A stretch of DNA of 9,703 nucleotides, from the NCBI GenBank assembly GCA_946480565.1, contig CAMLKR010000078.1, positions 1 through 9,703 on the forward strand, given 5' to 3'. The position numbers were made by a program, and so were the translations under genes. Shown here one piece after another: positions 6,723 through 9,703 of the stretch (position 1 is the stretch's first letter; every line of letters starts with the position of its first letter). A model generated the notes under the pieces. It did not search any database. It had not been told where the DNA came from and saw only the letters and a program-made list of their open reading frames with translations. This DNA is from an uncultured Arenimonas sp. GTDB taxonomy: Bacteria; Pseudomonadota; Gammaproteobacteria; Xanthomonadales; Xanthomonadaceae.

Positions 6723-7171
6723 ATCCGGCTCGTCGTGGTCAGGGTTTCGGCGGCGTCGCCAGAGGTCGCCCGGGAATCGTTCCACTTGACGACAATCGTG
6801 CAGACGTTCGATGCGCAGGCCACCGAACCGCAGGCGTTCGCGCCCATGTTGGCCTTCAGCGACGCGATCCATTGCGACTGGTTGCGGCTGACCAGGGTCG
6901 AACCCGCGGCCGGCGTCGTGCAGGTCTCGGCCATGTTGTACTGGTTGGCGCGGGCGGCAGAGGCATTGGCCCGCATCGCATCCAGCATCGAGTAGCTAAG
7001 GACCACCGCCTGGGTGCGGTCGAAGGAGCTTTGGCTGTTGCGCAGGGTCATGGCTTGGAGCGCGGCAACACCCAACAGTCCGATGGCCAGGATGAGTGCG
7101 GCGATCAGCACCTCGATGAGGCTGAGGCCCTTCTGGCGGGAACGCCCAGGCGAACGTTGTTTGCGATTCAT
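6719..7171 (-). CDS. pilV: PilV minor pilin (type IV pilus modification protein PilV)
   Basis: This 150-residue minor pilin has a 15-residue basic leader, MNRKQRSPGRSRQKG, followed by LSLIEVLIAALILAIGLLG, the conserved PilV N terminus, and then AALQAMTLRNSQS. Glu is at mature +5. The first mature residue is Leu rather than the usual Phe. The SYSMLDAMRAN motif of PilV follows the helix, then a Cys-containing domain (ETCTT, ACGSVAC, NVCTIVVKW) typical of the family. The frame stays open upstream and reaches into fimU, but ATG 7171, 19 bases after the fimU stop, gives the standard leader. Only a weak GGGA is seen upstream of it. The gene ends with an ATGA overlap onto pilW. PilV is the GspI-like member of the tip complex. 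Confidence 0.93.
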   Translation of the reverse strand: MNRKQRSPGRSRQKGLSLIEVLIAALILAIGLLGVAALQAMTLRNSQSSFDRTQAVVLSYSMLDAMRANASAARANQYNMAETCTTPAAGSTLVSRNQSQWIASLKANMGANACGSVACASNVCTIVVKWNDSRATSGDAAETLTTTSRI

Positions 7172-7190
7172 GGCGATGAGTCCCGTTGGA

Positions 7191-7805
7191 TCACGTATTG
7201 GAAGGCGCGGCGCACGCGCCGGCACCGTTGCGGCGGGTGACGGAAACCCGGCTTCCGGCGCCGATTTCGACATCCCGGACGTTGGCCGCAGGGTTGGTGA
7301 CGGCAGCGCAGACGCTCAATTTTCCGGCAAGGACCGCAGCCCCCGCGGCGGTTCCCGCCCGGGCCCGACCGTCAGGCTTGAATACGATGCGGTCGGTGGC
7401 ACTGATCGCCGGGCTGGCCAGAACCACCGTCGATGGGTCGACCGAAGTATCGCGCAGCACCTCTCCGGCATCCGGCGCGTTGTTCCGGTTGACGTCAACG
7501 AACGCGATGTGCCGGCCCCAGTTGGTTCCGGCGCATGCAGTTCCGTTGGTGCTCGGGCAGAGGATCGTACGCGCGTTGCGCCGAATGGCTTCGGCGCGCG
7601 CGACCTGGAGGCTGGCCACCATCTCGTTCGCTCCGGCGGTAAGCCGGTTGCCGTTGACCATGGCGCGGAAGTTGGGGAAAGCAATCGCCGAAACGACGCC
7701 GATGATGATGATCACCACGAGCAATTCGACCAGGGTGTAGCCCGCCTGGCCGGACCCGGACCCGGTGATGCGCGCCTTCGGACACTGATTGGTTCGGTAC
7801 ATCAT
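7191..7805 (-). CDS. fimU: FimU/FimT-type minor pilin (GspH family), first gene of the pil operon
   Basis: This 204-residue GspH/FimT-family pseudopilin opens the minor-pilin operon, the position of fimU in P. aeruginosa. The leader ends GQAG at residue 22 and is followed by YTLVELLVVIIIIGVVSAIA, with Glu at mature +5 and Tyr in place of Phe at +1. The family pattern LQVARAEAIRRN comes next, then ILCPSTNGTAC and the GRHIAFVDVNRNNAPD strand-turn block, and FKPDGRA at about 142-148. Its tail (VSVTRRNGAGAC) lacks the terminal GRxR seen in the separate fimT at 511-1050, which supports a structural priming role for this one and a different role for the other. Two adjacent ATGs (7805 and 7802) are preceded by GGGGGTAGGGA, so either could be used. 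No clear sigma70 promoter was found upstream. Confidence 0.91.
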   Translation of the reverse strand: MMYRTNQCPKARITGSGSGQAGYTLVELLVVIIIIGVVSAIAFPNFRAMVNGNRLTAGANEMVASLQVARAEAIRRNARTILCPSTNGTACAGTNWGRHIAFVDVNRNNAPDAGEVLRDTSVDPSTVVLASPAISATDRIVFKPDGRARAGTAAGAAVLAGKLSVCAAVTNPAANVRDVEIGAGSRVSVTRRNGAGACAAPSNT

Positions 7806-7854
7806 TCCCTACCCCCGGATGTCTGCCACTGCACCCTAGCGGGCCACCGGGGAC

Positions 7855-7899
7855 GGCGCCAGCGCAGGCCGATGGGCGGGCGCTGGGAGGGCGCCAGCG
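7855..7899. repeat. Direct and inverted repeats in the fimU / kinase divergent region
   Basis: GGCGCCAGCG occurs twice, at 7855-7864 and 7890-7899, 35 bp start to start. The inverse GCGCTGG lies between them at 7880-7886. The 158-bp divergent region (7806-7963) otherwise shows no convincing -10/-35 pair on either strand and no AlgR-like site (CCGTTCGTC). The repeats could be a regulator site shared by the two divergent genes, or only the result of GC-rich sequence. Confidence 0.35.
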
Positions 7900-7963
7900 G
7901 CCGGCCTTCCTGCCGGGCCGGCGGGCGGGGCATGATGCCTGCCGGTCCTTCACGACTCAGGCC

Positions 7964-8989
7964 ATGTCCCCATCCCGTGCCCCGCCCCTGCCGCTGGAAG
8001 TGCTCTGGCAGGCCCCGGCCATCACCGGCGTGGTCCTGGCCGGCGAAGGCCTGGCCCTCCTGCTGGCCCTCAGCCCAGGGGTGGCGGGAGACCGCTGGGT
8101 CCATTTCGGGCTTGCGTCGCTGATGATCCAGTGGGTGGCGCTGCTGACCCTGGGCGCGCTCTACCTGCTTCGACGCCCCCTGGCCCGCTTGCCCGCCCAC
8201 CGCATGGCCTGGGTCGCCCTTGCCCTGCTGGTGTGCAGCACCTGGCTGGCGGGAAACGTGGCCTGGTGGGTGCTGAAGGACGCCTGGATGGACGCGGCCG
8301 CGACCTGGCCTTCCCTGATGCTGCGCCTGACCGGTATGGCGCTCACGGTCGGCCTGCTCGCCCTGGTCGCGTTCCAGAACCACTGGCGGGCGCGTCGCCT
8401 GGCGGTGCTGGCCAAGCAGGCCGAACTCGATGCCCTGCAGGCCCGGATCCGGCCGCACTTCCTCTTCAATACATTGAACACCGGTGCGGCCCTGGTGCAT
8501 GCGCGACCCGGGGAAGCGGAGCGCCTGCTGCTGGACCTCGCCGATCTCTTCCGCGCCGCCCTGTCCGGACCGCGCGAACTGCCGCTGGCCGACGAACTGG
8601 CCCTGGCCCGGCGTTACCTGGAGATCGAATCCCTGCGTTTCGGTCCGCGCCTGCGGCTCAGCTGGGACCTGCCGGACACGTTGCCAGCGGTGCTGGTGCC
8701 CACGCTGTCGATCCAGCCGCTGGTCGAGAACGCCATACGGCATGGCATCGAGCCCTCGGCGACCGGCGGCGCAGTGGACGTCTGTGTCAGGGTCGAAGCC
8801 GACGGGGTGCGCGTGGTTGTCCGCAACGACCTGCCGGCCTCCGGCTCGCGACCGGCCAGCGGCCACCAGGTGGGCCTGATCTCGGCCCGCGAGCGGATCC
8901 TGGCCTTGAGCCAGGGCCGCGGCCGCCTCGACACCGAAGTGAAGGACGGCCGCTACGTCGCCACGATCCGGCTGCCCCTGCCCGCCTGA
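7964..8989 (+). CDS. Membrane sensor histidine kinase, LytS/YehU type (AlgZ/FimS-like)
   Basis: This 341-residue inner-membrane kinase has four hydrophobic segments at about 18-37, 47-69, 80-104 and 115-137. The His_kinase (LytS-type) phosphoacceptor block RIRPHFLFNTLN follows, with His165. The ATP-binding region has the N box LVENAIRHG (Asn256) and a C-terminal GLISARERI segment (304-312). The expected GxGxGL glycine loop reads GHQVGL (300-305), so it is partly degenerate, as reported for P. aeruginosa AlgZ/FimS. The short four-helix N terminus (AITGVVLAGEGLALLLAL, MIQWVALL) also resembles AlgZ. Such kinases normally pair with a LytTR regulator such as AlgR. None adjoins here, since the next gene is convergent ppnN. 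The gene is divergent from fimU. ATG 7964 gives a sensible N terminus but has no clear ribosome binding site. Confidence 0.88.
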   Translation: MSPSRAPPLPLEVLWQAPAITGVVLAGEGLALLLALSPGVAGDRWVHFGLASLMIQWVALLTLGALYLLRRPLARLPAHRMAWVALALLVCSTWLAGNVAWWVLKDAWMDAAATWPSLMLRLTGMALTVGLLALVAFQNHWRARRLAVLAKQAELDALQARIRPHFLFNTLNTGAALVHARPGEAERLLLDLADLFRAALSGPRELPLADELALARRYLEIESLRFGPRLRLSWDLPDTLPAVLVPTLSIQPLVENAIRHGIEPSATGGAVDVCVRVEADGVRVVVRNDLPASGSRPASGHQVGLISARERILALSQGRGRLDTEVKDGRYVATIRLPLPA

Positions 8990-8992
8990 GGC

Positions 8993-9703
8993 TCAGCCGC
9001 CGACCACCCGGTAGCAGGGTTTGTAGGTGCCGTTGATCTTCATGCGGCGCTGTTCGACGAAGGCGTTCAGCAGGGCGTCGAGCGCCCGCATGATGTCGCG
9101 GTCGCCGTCGATGGTGAAGGGTCCGTGGCGCTCGATCTCGCGCATGCCCTCTTCCTTGACGTTGCCCGCGACGATGCCCGAGAAGGCGCGACGCAGGTCG
9201 GCCGCCAGCAGGTGCGCCGGCTGGTCGCGGTGCAGGTTCAGCCCGGCCATCGCCGCGTGGGTCGGCGCGAACGGCCGCTGGAACTCGAGCGGCAGGTGCA
9301 GCGACCAGTTGAAGAAGAAGGCGTCCTGTTCCTTGAGCCGGTGTTCGCGCACGCGCTTGATGCCCTGGCGCATGGCCTGCGCGACCTCGGCCGGGTCGTC
9401 GACGATGATGCGATAGCGCGGCGTCGCCGCTTCGCCCAGGGTCAGGCGCAGGAACTGGTCGATCTGTTCGAAATAGGCCGCCGACTCGCGCGGACCGGTC
9501 AGGATCAGCGGGAACGGGAGCTCGGTATTGTCCGGGTGCAGCAGCAGGCCGAGCAGGTAGAGGATTTCCTCGGCGGTGCCGACGCCGCCCGGGAAGACGA
9601 TGATGCCGTGGCCCAGGCGCACGAAGGCTTCGAGACGCTTCTCGATGTCCGGCATGATCACCAGGTGGTTCACGATCGGGTTCGGCGACTCGGCGGCGAT
9701 GAT
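8993..9703 (-). CDS. ppnN: PpnN, pyrimidine/purine nucleotide 5'-monophosphate nucleosidase (C-terminal part, cut by window edge)
   Basis: The last 236 residues are visible and the N terminus lies beyond 9703. PpnN (formerly YgdH, LOG/lysine-decarboxylase-like fold) cleaves nucleoside monophosphates to base and ribose 5-phosphate in the cytoplasm, and the E. coli enzyme is regulated by (p)ppGpp. The signature [15 protein letters not shown] is present, with the catalytic Glu pair expected in the AEE, and [17 protein letters not shown] follows. The family-specific [19 protein letters not shown] block and the C-terminal [13 protein letters not shown] tail match the E. coli protein closely. The long C-terminal extension separates it from short LOG phosphoribohydrolases. 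It converges on the kinase gene with only 3 bases between the two stop codons. Confidence 0.95.
   Translation of the reverse strand: MIAAESPNPIVNHLVIMPDIEKRLEAFVRLGHGIIVFPGGVGTAEEILYLLGLLLHPDNTELPFPLILTGPRESAAYFEQIDQFLRLTLGEAATPRYRIIVDDPAEVAQAMRQGIKRVREHRLKEQDAFFFNWSLHLPLEFQRPFAPTHAAMAGLNLHRDQPAHLLAADLRRAFSGIVAGNVKEEGMREIERHGPFTIDGDRDIMRALDALLNAFVEQRRMKINGTYKPCYRVVGG

Noticed and set aside
7806..7963. Possible sigma54 (-24/-12) promoter upstream of fimU
   Set aside because: The best GG and GC pairs on the fimU strand are either one base off the required spacing or lack the rest of the consensus, and such matches are common in GC-rich DNA.
7802..8866. Minus-strand open frame of 354 codons across the kinase gene
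   Set aside because: Shadow of the kinase; the translation is Gln/Arg/Gly-rich without recognisable motifs, while the plus strand has the H and N boxes.

Overview
The window looks like chromosome from a GC-rich gammaproteobacterium of the Xanthomonadaceae/Lysobacteraceae type (Lysobacter, Luteimonas, Stenotrophomonas, Xanthomonas). This is inferred from the high GC content, the near absence of A/T-rich codons, and a complete minor-pilin operon beside uvrB and a tRNA-Asn gene. No insertion sequence, integrase, phage gene or CRISPR array was seen.

Layout: (1) 1-359, minus strand: the 5' part of uvrB (nucleotide excision repair), cut by the window edge. (2) 511-1050, plus strand: a stand-alone FimT/GspH-type pseudopilin whose C-terminal tail carries a GRPR motif, the signature described for DNA-binding FimT in natural transformation. 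(3) 1063-1220: a tRNA-Asn(GUU) gene with its own sigma70-type promoter and encoded CCA, followed by a strong hairpin with T-tracts on both strands that can end transcription from either side. (4) 1235-7805, minus strand: a tightly packed operon read fimU-pilV-pilW-pilX-pilY1-pilE. Its junctions are short gaps or 4-bp ATGA overlaps. It encodes the minor pilins and the PilY1 tip adhesin that prime type IVa pilus assembly and cap the fibre. (5) 7964-8989, plus strand, divergent from the operon: a four-helix membrane histidine kinase of the LytS/AlgZ (FimS) type with no response-regulator gene next to it. (6) 8993-9703, minus strand: the C-terminal half of ppnN (nucleotide 5'-monophosphate nucleosidase), convergent with the kinase and only 3 bases away.

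How it fits together: the pilins insert in the inner membrane through class III leaders cut by the PilD prepilin peptidase. FimU, PilV, PilW and PilX form the priming/tip complex that carries PilY1, and PilE links it to the major pilin (made elsewhere). In Pseudomonas aeruginosa the equivalent operon is activated by FimS(AlgZ)/AlgR, so a FimS-like kinase beside the fimU promoter is suggestive. The most notable signal is a run of nine C (coding strand) in the signal-peptide region of pilY1. Slippage there would switch PilY1 off, and the Neisseria homologue pilC is phase-varied by a homopolymer in the same part of the gene.
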